This document shows positions 53,370 to 62,588 of a DNA stretch of 64,000 nucleotides, piece after piece. A model generated the notes under the pieces. That model searched no databases and was not told the DNA's origin. It worked only from the letters and a program-made list of their open reading frames with translations. Positions within the stretch are counted from its first letter, which is position 1. Every line of letters begins with the position of its first letter. Position numbers and translations under genes: made by a program. This stretch comes from Flavivirga aquatica (lineage in GTDB: Bacteria; Bacteroidota; Bacteroidia; Flavobacteriales; Flavobacteriaceae), in contig NZ_MDJD01000048.1 of NCBI RefSeq assembly GCF_001747085.1, positions 1 through 64,000 on the forward strand. Reading direction: 5' to 3'.

Positions 53370-53546
53370 ATGAAAAAAATAGCATATACATTTATATTAT
53401 TATTCGCCACATCTGTAATATTTATAGGGTGTAGAGAAGAAAAATCTACAGGAGAAAAAATTGAAGATACAGTAGAGGAAGTAGCAGATGACGTTGAAGA
53501 TGCTGCAGATGATGTTGAAGATGCTGTTGAAGACGCTATGGAATAA
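53370..53546 (+). CDS. Small acidic lipoprotein with helical repeat
   Basis: 58 residues. Signal MKKIAYTFILLFATSVIFIG followed by the lipobox Cys, then an acidic tail with a heptad-like repeat (DTVEEVADDVEDAADDVEDA). It resembles Lpp-like or entericidin-like mini lipoproteins only in design. Co-directional with DUF1328 and followed by a hairpin terminator; missed by length filters. Confidence 0.75.
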   Translation: MKKIAYTFILLFATSVIFIGCREEKSTGEKIEDTVEEVADDVEDAADDVEDAVEDAME

Positions 53547-53576
53547 TATAAATAACCATACACCATAACTTATATG

Positions 53577-53611
53577 AAAAGGGCGGTAATGATTAAATCA
53601 TGCTGCCCTTA
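53577..53611 (+). terminator. Terminator after the small lipoprotein
   Basis: AAGGGCGGTAATGATT, A, AATCATGCTGCCCTT followed by ATTTTATT. Confidence 0.7.
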
Positions 53612-53629
53612 TTTTATTAATTTAGCTAC

Positions 53630-55054
53630 ATGTCAAGTTTTCTTTTAATTTTATATATAATCACATCTGGATTAGCTTTTCTGGGGGTTGTATTTTATGG
53701 TGCCAGACCAAGTAGATCATTGAGTTGGCTTTTCGTGATTGTTTTCATGCCATTTATAGGGGTTATTTTTTATCTGCTTTTTGGTATTAATAGGCGGAAA
53801 ATAAAATTCTTTAAATTAAAGCAAACTTATAAACGGAGGTTGTACGACAGTAATCATCATATGGCGAACGACCATAAGCCTTTTGAAAAATTCAAGTCAA
53901 ATAAAAAGGAGAAATTAGCAACTCTAATTTCTAATAACAATAAATATTTACCTTTTGATGGAAATAAAGTAGAAGTACTTCAAGATGGTAAATCCACATT
54001 CGCATCAATCTTTGAAGCAATTAAAGAGGCTAAGAGTTTTATACATATTCAATATTACATTTTAGAAGAAGGGGAATTACTGGATGAAATGTTTAATTTG
54101 TTTAAAGAAAAAATTGCGGAAGGATTAGAAATACGAGTGATGTATGATGCTATTGGAAGTTTTGATTGGAGACGAAAATCCATCAAACGTTTTAAAAGCA
54201 TTGGTGTAACGATTTGTTCTTCTATGCCTTTACGTTTCGGGAATTTTCTGTTTTCTTTTAATTACAGAAATCATAGAAAAATTGTTGTTATAGACGGGGT
54301 TATAGGTTTTACAGGTGGATTTAATTTAACAGATAAGTATATTAAATCCAATACTAATATGGGTATTTGGGAAGATACACATGTAAAAATTGAAGGGCCA
54401 GCTGTCGAGAGTTTACATAAGGTATTTATAAAAGATTACTATTTTGCTAGTAAAGAAGATATATTACTCGATAGTAAATATTTACCTAAACAAGAAATAA
54501 AAGGAAACAGTATTGTTCAAATTGTAGCTAGTGGTCCAGATTCAGATTATGCAGCAATCATGCAACAATACATAATGCTTATTAACCTTGCCGAAGATTT
54601 TATATGTATTGCTAATCCATATTTCATTCCTAGTTCACAAGTTTTAACAGCTCTAAAGATAGCGGCTTTAAGTGGTGTTCGTGTAAAAATATTATTACCA
54701 GAACAGTCTGATTCAATAACAGCTAGATATTGCATGCGCTCTTATTTTGAAGAGATTATAGCAGCTGGCGTTGAAATTTATTTAAAGCGTGATGCTTTTC
54801 TGCATAGTAAGTTAATATTAATTGATAATGAAATAGTATCGGTCGGTTCAGGGAATTTTGATAACCGCAGTTTTGACCATAATTTCGAAACAAACGCATT
54901 AATTTATGATAGTGTACTCGCAAAAGAAGTTCATGAAGTTTTTATTACTGATTGTGAATCTAGTTTAAGAGTTAACGAAGCTCAATTCAAAGAACGTCCA
55001 ATACAGGATAAGTTTTTTGAAGGATTAGCACGGTTTTTTAGCCCTTTATTGTAA
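53630..55054 (+). CDS. cls: Cardiolipin synthase-like phospholipase D protein
   Basis: 474 residues. Two N-terminal membrane segments (PLD nuclease N-terminal type, PSRSLSWLFVIVFMPFIGVI), then two PLD domains with HKD motifs: NHRKIVVIDGVIGFTGGFN (HRKxxxxD) and LHSKLILIDNEIVSVGSGNF (HSKxxxxD). It joins two phosphatidylglycerols, or phosphatidylglycerol with another phospholipid, into cardiolipin. Part of the stress/envelope cluster. Confidence 0.92.
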   Translation: MSSFLLILYIITSGLAFLGVVFYGARPSRSLSWLFVIVFMPFIGVIFYLLFGINRRKIKFFKLKQTYKRRLYDSNHHMANDHKPFEKFKSNKKEKLATLISNNNKYLPFDGNKVEVLQDGKSTFASIFEAIKEAKSFIHIQYYILEEGELLDEMFNLFKEKIAEGLEIRVMYDAIGSFDWRRKSIKRFKSIGVTICSSMPLRFGNFLFSFNYRNHRKIVVIDGVIGFTGGFNLTDKYIKSNTNMGIWEDTHVKIEGPAVESLHKVFIKDYYFASKEDILLDSKYLPKQEIKGNSIVQIVASGPDSDYAAIMQQYIMLINLAEDFICIANPYFIPSSQVLTALKIAALSGVRVKILLPEQSDSITARYCMRSYFEEIIAAGVEIYLKRDAFLHSKLILIDNEIVSVGSGNFDNRSFDHNFETNALIYDSVLAKEVHEVFITDCESSLRVNEAQFKERPIQDKFFEGLARFFSPLL

Positions 55055-55085
55055 AGTTAATTTTGTGCGTTTTAAATCAAAATTT

Positions 55086-55119
55086 AAAAGGCTAACTTAT
55101 CAATAATTTAGCCTTTTTT
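55086..55119. terminator. Terminator after the cardiolipin synthase gene
   Basis: AAAAGGCTAA, loop, TTAGCCTTTTTTT. Confidence 0.75.
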
Positions 55120-55141
55120 TAAATTATTCTTTTAATATAAA

Positions 55142-55345
55142 TTACACTTTCTTTTCTGCTATAAAGCTCGTTATCAGAGTTGCAATGCCTATTCCTATAG
55201 TTATAAAAGCATTAGTGTTATCTTGAGCTTTAAAATCTATTGATCCAAAATCGACAGAAGCTTCAGGTGCTACAAGCATATAGAAACCGTAACTTGAAAG
55301 TATAATTCCGATTATTAATAAAATGTTTTTTATTGGTTTTTTCAT
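55142..55345 (-). CDS. Small two-helix membrane protein
   Basis: 67 residues with two membrane segments (ILLIIGIILSSYGFYMLVAP and AFITIGIGIATLITSFIAEK) joined by a polar loop. The pattern is common in flavobacterial genomes as an unnamed membrane protein. It may be expressed with the barrel protein gene upstream on the same strand (28 bases). Confidence 0.65.
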   Translation of the reverse strand: MKKPIKNILLIIGIILSSYGFYMLVAPEASVDFGSIDFKAQDNTNAFITIGIGIATLITSFIAEKKV

Positions 55346-55372
55346 AATGTATAATTTTAGTAGATTGTTGTA

Positions 55373-55840
55373 TTAGAATTGATATCTAATTCCTAATGCT
55401 ATATCAAAATCCACATCATTTGAGTAATCATCGTTAAAACCAATTTCTGGTCTAAAATCTAGAGATAAAAGTAATGGAATATCAAAATTATACTCTATAC
55501 CAATATCTCCTGCAGCAAAAATAAAAGTACCATCTACTGGACCAGCATCAAACGATCCAATACCTCCACCAGCACCTACATACCAATTAAAATTCCCATC
55601 TAAAGGAAAAACCCATTGATATAGTGCAGCTAGTTTAAATGCATCAACATTATTACTATCTCTCCAGCCTAAATCAAATTCTAACCGATTATTCTCTTTT
55701 AAATACCTCTGATATGAAATTTCGCCTCCAAATCCATCATTGTCTCCTAACCTAAGTCCTAATGCATTTTTAGAAACTTCTTGAGCATACATTGAAATAC
55801 TAATGAGTAATAATGGTACTATAAATAATGATTTTTTCAT
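55373..55840 (-). CDS. Small outer-membrane beta-barrel protein
   Basis: 155 residues. Signal peptide (MKKSLFIVPLLLISISMYAQ), then alternating amphipathic strands (GGEISYQRYLKENNRLEFDL, FNWYVGAGGGIGSFD, AGDIGIEYNFDIPLLLSLDF) and a C-terminal aromatic strand ending YQF, as expected for barrel insertion. Probably an eight-strand barrel. Function unknown. Confidence 0.8.
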   Translation of the reverse strand: MKKSLFIVPLLLISISMYAQEVSKNALGLRLGDNDGFGGEISYQRYLKENNRLEFDLGWRDSNNVDAFKLAALYQWVFPLDGNFNWYVGAGGGIGSFDAGPVDGTFIFAAGDIGIEYNFDIPLLLSLDFRPEIGFNDDYSNDVDFDIALGIRYQF

Positions 55841-56104
55841 TTTTATGTGTTTTTTAGTTCAAGACAAAAGTATATCGATTTAGGTTTGTAGGTTAACTCA
55901 TTTAATACAAGTTTTTGCTTATTTGACCAAGAATTTATTTAAGAAATTAGGCTTATCATAACATATAATGATTTCTATATTTTTTACATGGTGTAAACCG
56001 TTAAAGCATGTTAATTAAATAGCATTTATCTTAAATGAGTTAAGATGAATTTGATAAGAGCAAAGCAAGTATTTAACTTGAAGATATCTTTGTATAAAAA
56101 TTAT

Positions 56105-56491
56105 ATGGATTACTTAAATATGAATAAAGAAGCCCTTTTACCTGTAGTAAAAGAATTAAACAAATTATTAGCAGAAACTTAGAAATTTTTATTAGAATAT
56201 TGTCGGACATAGTTTTTTATTTGCATAATAAATTTGAAGACATGTAGAATGACACTAAACTTAAAATGGATGCTATAGCTGAACGTATTTTAACTTTGAA
56301 TTATCATCCTATTAGTCGGTTTAGTGATTATTTAGAAATATCTTCTATAAAAGAACCTTTATCTTTAATTCAAGATACAGAGATGGTTAATAATCTATTG
56401 AATGGTTCTTCAGTTTTATTAAAACAAAAGAAGAAACTATATATTTGCTAGGTGCATATATTAGAAAATTAGAAAAGACTGTTGGATGTTA
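56105..56491 (+). pseudogene. dps: Decayed dps (ferritin-like DNA protection) gene
   Basis: From ATG 56105, DYLNMNKEALLPVVKELNKL and LAET read like a Dps start, then TAG. In shifted frames the rest of Dps can be followed: LHNKFEDM, a stop, NDTKLKMDAIAERILTLNYH, PISRFSDYLEISSIKE, MVNNLLNGSSVLLK and, after another shift, LGAYIRKLEKT. Several frameshifts and stops and a shortened middle show a true pseudogene, not one sequencing error. An intact Dps normally stores iron and protects DNA. Confidence 0.8.
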
Positions 56492-56555
56492 AGAGCTTGG
56501 TAGATTAAGCTCATAGAGGTTCATGCTTAATTTAAAAATTTAAAAATTTAAAAAA

Positions 56556-57449
56556 ATGAAAACAGAAACCATATCATCATTTAAAAAAATAACAGAAAAG
56601 CTTGAAGCTTGGTTAGATACTTTAATAACTAACTTGCCAAACATTGGAGTTGCATTTTTGGTTCTATTGGCCTCTTATTTTATATCAAAATTAATATATA
56701 ATATAACCTTTAAAATTTCAAAACGACAAATAAAACAAGTTTCTATATCCAAATTAGTAGCCAGAGGCGCATCAATTGTTATCGTTTTACTAGGGTTATT
56801 TTTGGCATTAGGAGCATTGAATTTAGGAAAGGCTTTAACAGGTTTACTAACAGGTGCAGGAATATCAGGATTAGTGATTGGTTTAGCATTACAAGGTACA
56901 TTGTCCAATACCATTTCTGGTATTGTATTATCCTTTAGAAAAAATATTAGAATTGGAGATTGGATAGAAACTAATGGATATTCAGGAGAAGTTATAGATA
57001 TTAATGTTAATTATTTTGTTATTAGAGAAGCAGATAATAATACAGTAGTATTGCCCAATAAAGCCATACTCGAAAATCCATTTAAGAACTATACTCTAAC
57101 TAGTAAAATGCGTGTCAATATTGAGTGCGGCGTAGGCTATGAATCAGATTTAGAAAAAGTAGAACAAATAACAAAAGAAACCATAGAGAAATTTTACAAT
57201 CAAAAAAATATAGGTAAAGAAGTTGAGTTTTATTATACCGAATTTGGTGACAGCTCAATAAACTATATCACTCGATTTTGGGTAGATGGAGAAAGTAGTT
57301 TAGAGAAGTTGCGAGCAAAAAGCAAGTGTATTAAGGAAATTAAGAAGGCATATAATCGGGAAGGTTTTAATATTCCATTTCCAATAAGAACTCTTCAGTT
57401 TGACAATAAGCTTATAGATAAAACCCAAAATGTTGCTTCAAGCAATTAA
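56556..57449 (+). CDS. mscS: Small-conductance mechanosensitive channel MscS
   Basis: 297 residues, near the usual 286. Three membrane segments; the pore helix has the Gly/Ala pattern GLLTGAGISGLVIGLALQGT, followed by LSNTISGIVLSFRKNIRIGD and the beta domain (VLPNKAILENPFKNYT). The channel opens under membrane tension to release solutes during osmotic downshock. Preceded by the dps pseudogene. Confidence 0.94.
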   Translation: MKTETISSFKKITEKLEAWLDTLITNLPNIGVAFLVLLASYFISKLIYNITFKISKRQIKQVSISKLVARGASIVIVLLGLFLALGALNLGKALTGLLTGAGISGLVIGLALQGTLSNTISGIVLSFRKNIRIGDWIETNGYSGEVIDINVNYFVIREADNNTVVLPNKAILENPFKNYTLTSKMRVNIECGVGYESDLEKVEQITKETIEKFYNQKNIGKEVEFYYTEFGDSSINYITRFWVDGESSLEKLRAKSKCIKEIKKAYNREGFNIPFPIRTLQFDNKLIDKTQNVASSN

Positions 57450-57504
57450 TTTAAAAGATTTCCAAAAAGTTTGGAAGTTTCGTAATAACAAAATTATTTT
57501 AATA

Positions 57505-57556
57505 TTGAACTCATCTTGACTTTTTCTATTTCCTAAAAAAGTCAAGATGAGTTCAA
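57505..57556. repeat. Dispersed repeat copy 2 as a long hairpin / terminator
   Basis: Arms TTGAACTCATCTTGACTTTT and its reverse complement around a short loop form a stem of about 20 pairs between the convergent mscS and sbcC genes. Bases 57514-57540 are an exact reverse complement of 25859-25885. Confidence 0.75.
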
Positions 57557-57670
57557 TTCCTTTAGACCGATTACAATTACAATAAACGCAATGAAAGGAT
57601 CTGTAAATTAAAATCTTTCCAACTTGTGTTATTGCCATATCAAATTTGGTGTAAGGTGAGTATGAAAAAA

Positions 57671-60600
57671 TTAAATAATCATGACTTCACTAACACCATT
57701 ATTCTTTTTAAATACTTGAATCTGGGTAGATATACGTTCTTTTAGATTTTCTACGTGAGATATTATTCCTATCATTTTCCCTTGTGCTTGTAGGGTTTCT
57801 AGAGTGGCTATTACCGTTTCTAGTGTATTATTATCTAAGGTACCAAATCCTTCATCAATAAATAGCGACCCGATAGCTACATTATGACTTGCTAAATCTG
57901 ATAATCCTAAGGCTAAAGAAAGGCTAATTAAAAATTTTTCTCCTCCACTCGAAGTATCTACAAATCTGGTTTCTTCTGCTTGATAATGATCTACCAACCT
58001 AAAGTTTAATTCTTCTCCCTGTCTATAGTCTTCTTTCATCTTCAATGAATACCGTTTATTAAGTTTATACAGGTGGATGTTTGCCAAATGGATAAGGTTT
58101 TGTAACGTAAGTCGCTGTACATAGGTGTTAAAAGCATCTTTGGAGCCTCCAATAAGTTCCAAAAGCGTTTTCCATTTATATACTATTTTTTCCTGTGTAG
58201 TAATTTCAGCGATAACGGTTTTGTTGCGGGCTCTAATTTGATCATCCAATGCTATTTTTTGATTAATGCTGCCTGTTTTTTTGAGAAGTTCATTTTTGGT
58301 TTGCTCTAATTCTTGCTTTTCTTTTGTAGCTTCTTCTAGAGGTGTTTCAAAATTTTTATTCTGTTGCTGTTTGATGTAAGAAGCACCCCATTGTTCTTTT
58401 TGAGTTTTTAACTTTAATTCGATGTCTTCTAATTTTCTAAGGATAGCTTGATATTTGGTAGCGTCTTCATCGCTTAATAAAACATGTTCAACATCACGTA
58501 TTGAATTGAAATCTGTGGCGTCTATTTCGCTTTCGAACTGTATAGTATCCGCTGCTATTTTGTTTTTTAGAATTTCAATGTCCTTTTTTATTAATTCTTG
58601 TTCTTTTTTTGAAGCAGCTTTTAGTTGTTGTATGTTTTGTAATAATATAATTGATTTCTCAACGTCTTCTTTGGCTTTTTCTATAGCATTTTGGAGTTCT
58701 TTTCTTTTATATTCTGTAGTAACTTCTATTGGCAATATTGTTTTTCTATGATTAATATCTTGTTGTAATCGAGCATCTAGTTGAGTCATATCTTTTTGTT
58801 GTTGGTCATTTTCTTTAACCTTGTCATCCTGTTGTTTCGATTCACTTTGTATGATGGTATTTAATTGAGACAACTCACTTTTGTGCTGTTCTAACTGTTT
58901 TTCTTTTTCTTTATATGTATTGATTTGAGCTTTTAAGTTTTTGACAAAACCTACAGTTTCTTCTATCGAAGGGAGTTGTAGTTGATATACTGCTAAATTT
59001 TCTTGAAGATTTCTTTCTGTAACCAAAAGAGCTTTTGTAATTTTTTCTTGCTCTATTTTTTTATTTTGAAGTTCTTTTGTGTTATGCTTTAGTTTTTCTT
59101 GAAAAGCGACGATGTCTTGTTGTAGTGCAACTACTTTTTCTTTTTCATCAATTAATGTTTTAGAGCTTGCGTCTTTTTGTTTTTGTAATTTCTGTGCCTC
59201 GGTGATTTTATGTCCTATAGACTTTAATTGCAGATTCATTTCTATGAGGGAAGTCTCCAAAGATTCTAGGTTTTCAATCACGACATTGGTTGATAATATT
59301 CCAAAATCATTTCGATGTGTATGAAGTTTAACCGTTATGTCTTCTAATTGTGACGTGTTGTTTTTTAATGATGTCTCGGTTTCTGCAATTTTGATTTCTA
59401 ATTGCTGGGCTTTGTCTTGAAGGCTTACAAACGCTGCTTTTCTATCTGCTACTGTTTTTTGGCTCTGGGATAATTCAATAGTTTTGTACTTCGTTATATA
59501 TGGATGTTCTTCACTTCCGCATAAAGGGCAAGGCGCCTCTTTTACAAGGTTTTTTCGTTGTTCTTCAAACGATTTAACAGTACATTCTAGGTTTAGAATT
59601 TTTTCTGCATCGTCTACTGCTTGTTTTGATTGCTCTATCTTAGGTTTTAGACTATCTAAGTCTGTATAAAATGATTTGTTTGCGTCTTTTAAGCCCTTTA
59701 TTGTCTGCTCTAAGTTGTTTTTTGTTTTAGTATCAACCTGATACTGTTTGGCTATTCGGTTAGCGTTTGTAAGCACTTCTTGTTGCTTCTTTAGCTGTTC
59801 TTGTTTAGAAAGTGCTGTTGTAAGATCATTTTCTAAAATGGCTTTCCCAATTGTTTTTATTTTTTTTGATAAGGTGTCGATACGTCTATTTTCGACTTCT
59901 AGTTTTTCTGTTTTCTGTGCTATTGTTTGTTTTAGTTTCTCTAGGGCATGTTCTTTCTCATTGTTGCTTTTGGATAATGTTTGCAACTGTTCTCTTTTAT
60001 CTTTTCGGAGTGTTAACTGTGCATTCCAATCTGTAAGTTCTTTTTCTAGCAGTAAAATGTTTTTATGAGTGGTAAGATAGTCTTCTAGAATACTAGTTTT
60101 TTCTTTTAACTGTTTGGAATCTTTATGCTTTTGTGCTATCGATTTTTTCAGCGTTGTTATAACTTCCACACGTTTCTGTAGCGTTTCTTTTAAAACCTTT
60201 TTTTGCTGGGTTGCGGTATGAATATTAGCATCTAATTTGGTTACATTTTCTAGTTTTGGTAACCATTCGCTTTGCGCTTTCTCTTTTTGGATTAGTATTT
60301 CTTTGGATTGCTGGTCTTTAGTTTTAGCAATTTTAAGTTGATCGGTAAGTCGTTCTTGATCTTTTTTTAATTGCGTGTCTTGAACACTTTTTTCTTGTAT
60401 TGCTTTTTCTGAGCATTTTATTGCGATTATCAGATCCTTAAAAGGTTTGGCTTTTTCGTGCAATTTTAATAACTGGAGACTTGATTTTTGAGTTTCTTTA
60501 TTTTTTTCTAACGATTCGAAACTTGTTTCTAATTGTACTTTTTCTTTTTGTAAGGCGCCCTCTTTAATATACCAGTTAAGAATTCTTTCTAATTGCAAAC

Positions 60601-61330
60601 CTTTTGGTGTTAATGCTGAAACTTCAACGGCTATATCTTTCTGCTCTTTTTGTAATGCTGTTCGTTGCGTATCAGATAAGAGGTCATCATTATTAATTTT
60701 AGACTTTATAGTATCTAGTGTTTTGGTTTCCTGTGTTTTTCTTGCACCAATAGCTTCTCCAATTTTTTTATAGATGTCTTCTCCTGTAATTTGTTCTAAT
60801 AGCTTTCCTTTTTCTGAAGCATTTGCAGAAAGGAAGGCTGCAAATTCACCTTGTGCTAACATTACAGATCTTAAAAACTGATGATAGGTGAGTTGGGTGA
60901 TGTTCTCTATAGCGACTTTAAATTCTGTTTTCTTTTCTGCAATTATTTTTTCTGAATCCAGGTTTTTTAAACGAACATTTTCATCAGGTTTACTTAGTTT
61001 TTTGCCACTTTTTCCTGTTAACCGAATACTCCATTGTGCTTCATATCTAATATTTTTATTGGTGAATGTAACGCGTGATAAAGCATCTGCAGCGCCATAA
61101 CTTACAACATCAATTAACCCTGCTTTAATATTCGATCTATTAAACCTTGGGACATTTTGATATAATGCAATGGTAATCGCATCTAGAATGGTTGTTTTAC
61201 CTGCGCCAGTAGCTCCTGTAATCGCATATAAGCCTACATCTTGAAATTTTTCATCTTCAAAATCGATGATAATTGGAGTTTCCGATTTTAAGGAGTTGAT
61301 ATTCTGCAACTCAATTTTTAATATTTTCAT
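57671..61330 (-). CDS. sbcC: Exonuclease subunit SbcC (Rad50-like)
   Basis: 1219 residues. Walker A GATGAGKTTILDAITIALY (about 37), QFLRSVMLAQGEFAAFLSA, long coiled coils broken by the zinc hook CPLCGSEEHPY (about residue 600), second coiled coil, signature DTSSGGEKFLISLSLALG and Walker B SLFIDEGFGTLDNNTLE. With SbcD it opens and cleaves hairpins and processes DNA ends. Starts nine bases after sbcD. Confidence 0.95.
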   Translation of the reverse strand: MKILKIELQNINSLKSETPIIIDFEDEKFQDVGLYAITGATGAGKTTILDAITIALYQNVPRFNRSNIKAGLIDVVSYGAADALSRVTFTNKNIRYEAQWSIRLTGKSGKKLSKPDENVRLKNLDSEKIIAEKKTEFKVAIENITQLTYHQFLRSVMLAQGEFAAFLSANASEKGKLLEQITGEDIYKKIGEAIGARKTQETKTLDTIKSKINNDDLLSDTQRTALQKEQKDIAVEVSALTPKGLQLERILNWYIKEGALQKEKVQLETSFESLEKNKETQKSSLQLLKLHEKAKPFKDLIIAIKCSEKAIQEKSVQDTQLKKDQERLTDQLKIAKTKDQQSKEILIQKEKAQSEWLPKLENVTKLDANIHTATQQKKVLKETLQKRVEVITTLKKSIAQKHKDSKQLKEKTSILEDYLTTHKNILLLEKELTDWNAQLTLRKDKREQLQTLSKSNNEKEHALEKLKQTIAQKTEKLEVENRRIDTLSKKIKTIGKAILENDLTTALSKQEQLKKQQEVLTNANRIAKQYQVDTKTKNNLEQTIKGLKDANKSFYTDLDSLKPKIEQSKQAVDDAEKILNLECTVKSFEEQRKNLVKEAPCPLCGSEEHPYITKYKTIELSQSQKTVADRKAAFVSLQDKAQQLEIKIAETETSLKNNTSQLEDITVKLHTHRNDFGILSTNVVIENLESLETSLIEMNLQLKSIGHKITEAQKLQKQKDASSKTLIDEKEKVVALQQDIVAFQEKLKHNTKELQNKKIEQEKITKALLVTERNLQENLAVYQLQLPSIEETVGFVKNLKAQINTYKEKEKQLEQHKSELSQLNTIIQSESKQQDDKVKENDQQQKDMTQLDARLQQDINHRKTILPIEVTTEYKRKELQNAIEKAKEDVEKSIILLQNIQQLKAASKKEQELIKKDIEILKNKIAADTIQFESEIDATDFNSIRDVEHVLLSDEDATKYQAILRKLEDIELKLKTQKEQWGASYIKQQQNKNFETPLEEATKEKQELEQTKNELLKKTGSINQKIALDDQIRARNKTVIAEITTQEKIVYKWKTLLELIGGSKDAFNTYVQRLTLQNLIHLANIHLYKLNKRYSLKMKEDYRQGEELNFRLVDHYQAEETRFVDTSSGGEKFLISLSLALGLSDLASHNVAIGSLFIDEGFGTLDNNTLETVIATLETLQAQGKMIGIISHVENLKERISTQIQVFKKNNGVSEVMII

Positions 61331-61339
61331 GAGCTATGC

Positions 61340-62548
61340 TTAGTGTGCTTTAACGATTTGTATAATTTCTTGGAAAGCATCCAGAAGTTCTGGGTGTTCT
61401 GCTAGGTCTACTTCTTGTTCTTCACATTTCTTTTTGAAGACTTCTACGGGCGATAGTTCTTTAACAGATTGCGAATAATCTATAAGTTGTTCTAAACCTT
61501 TTATAGTACGTTCATTTTTCACGGTTACCTTTAGAACTTCTAGATTCAGAGTTTCTGCTACTTTAGCAATTTCTGAGTTATCAACGGGCATACCAGAAGT
61601 GGTGTCTAATACAATTTCAATCCAGGTTGTTAGTATGGCTGTGCTTGTATCGATTTCTTGTAATTTTTGTATGCAGGCTTCTACAGTGCCTTTAACCCGT
61701 AGTACTTTTCTAAATTCTGGTATGGTCACTTCTTCGATCTGTTTAATCGTATCTTTTTGAGTTTCTAATACAACTATTTTTTTATCATAGCCAATTTCAC
61801 TAAAACTAAGAATGTTGGGAGATCCAGAATATCGAATATGATTGTATTCACCAACAATCTGTGGGCGGTGTAAATGCCCTAAGGCTACATAATCAAAAGT
61901 TTCAGGAAAATCTTCTGCTCCAATATGTCCTAACGTACCCACATAGATGTTTTGTTCACTGTCTGATGTTGACCCACCAATCGCAAATAAATGCCCCATC
62001 GCAATAATAGGCGTGTTTTCTTTTTGTAGCGTTTTGCAATAGGTTGCAGCTTCTGTATAATGGTTTACCAAAGCGGTTTTATAACGATCTGTAATCTGGT
62101 CAAAGGTTTCTCCTGCCACAGCACGACGAATATCTTGATCTCGTAAATAAGGAACAGCAGCAACGATAACTTGTTCTTCTCTTACGGTAAGTTCAAAAAC
62201 CTCATCTGCGATATCTTCTGTAGCTTTACCTACTACATGTATAGATAATGCTTGCAATAAAGCTTTTGGTGCATTAATTGTTCCTGGTGCATCATGATTT
62301 CCTCCTGTGATCACCACGTGGCTGCAATTGGTTTTTTGTAAATTAATCAAAAAGTCATAATACATTTTTTGACTGACTGTAGAGGGCACTCCAGTATCAT
62401 AAATATCTCCAGAAATTAATAAGATATCTATTTGTAAGGTATCAATTTGAGTCGTTAGCCATTCTAAAAATAGTTGCTGTTCTTCTTGTTGAGAATGCTC
62501 GTGTAAGCGGTGTCCTAAATGCCAGTCTGCGGTGTGGAGGAGTTTCAT
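61340..62548 (-). CDS. sbcD: Exonuclease subunit SbcD (Mre11-like)
   Basis: 402 residues. Metallophosphoesterase motifs: HTADWHLGH, ISGDIYDTG, ITGGNHDAP, MGHLF and ALGHLHRPQ. C-terminal capping domain to about 400. The Mn-dependent nuclease subunit working with SbcC; first gene of the pair. Confidence 0.95.
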   Translation of the reverse strand: MKLLHTADWHLGHRLHEHSQQEEQQLFLEWLTTQIDTLQIDILLISGDIYDTGVPSTVSQKMYYDFLINLQKTNCSHVVITGGNHDAPGTINAPKALLQALSIHVVGKATEDIADEVFELTVREEQVIVAAVPYLRDQDIRRAVAGETFDQITDRYKTALVNHYTEAATYCKTLQKENTPIIAMGHLFAIGGSTSDSEQNIYVGTLGHIGAEDFPETFDYVALGHLHRPQIVGEYNHIRYSGSPNILSFSEIGYDKKIVVLETQKDTIKQIEEVTIPEFRKVLRVKGTVEACIQKLQEIDTSTAILTTWIEIVLDTTSGMPVDNSEIAKVAETLNLEVLKVTVKNERTIKGLEQLIDYSQSVKELSPVEVFKKKCEEQEVDLAEHPELLDAFQEIIQIVKAH

Positions 62549-62588
62549 TGATGGAACTATTTATTAATTTCAATTATATTTCACAAAA

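Noticed and set aside
53330-53566. Ser/Ala-rich minus-strand frame
   Set aside because: It is the antisense of the small acidic lipoprotein at 53370, whose signal peptide and lipobox are convincing.
58455-61100. Several plus-strand frames opposite sbcC, rich in Ser, Cys and Phe
   Set aside because: They are the antisense of coiled-coil Lys/Glu codons and have no features of their own.
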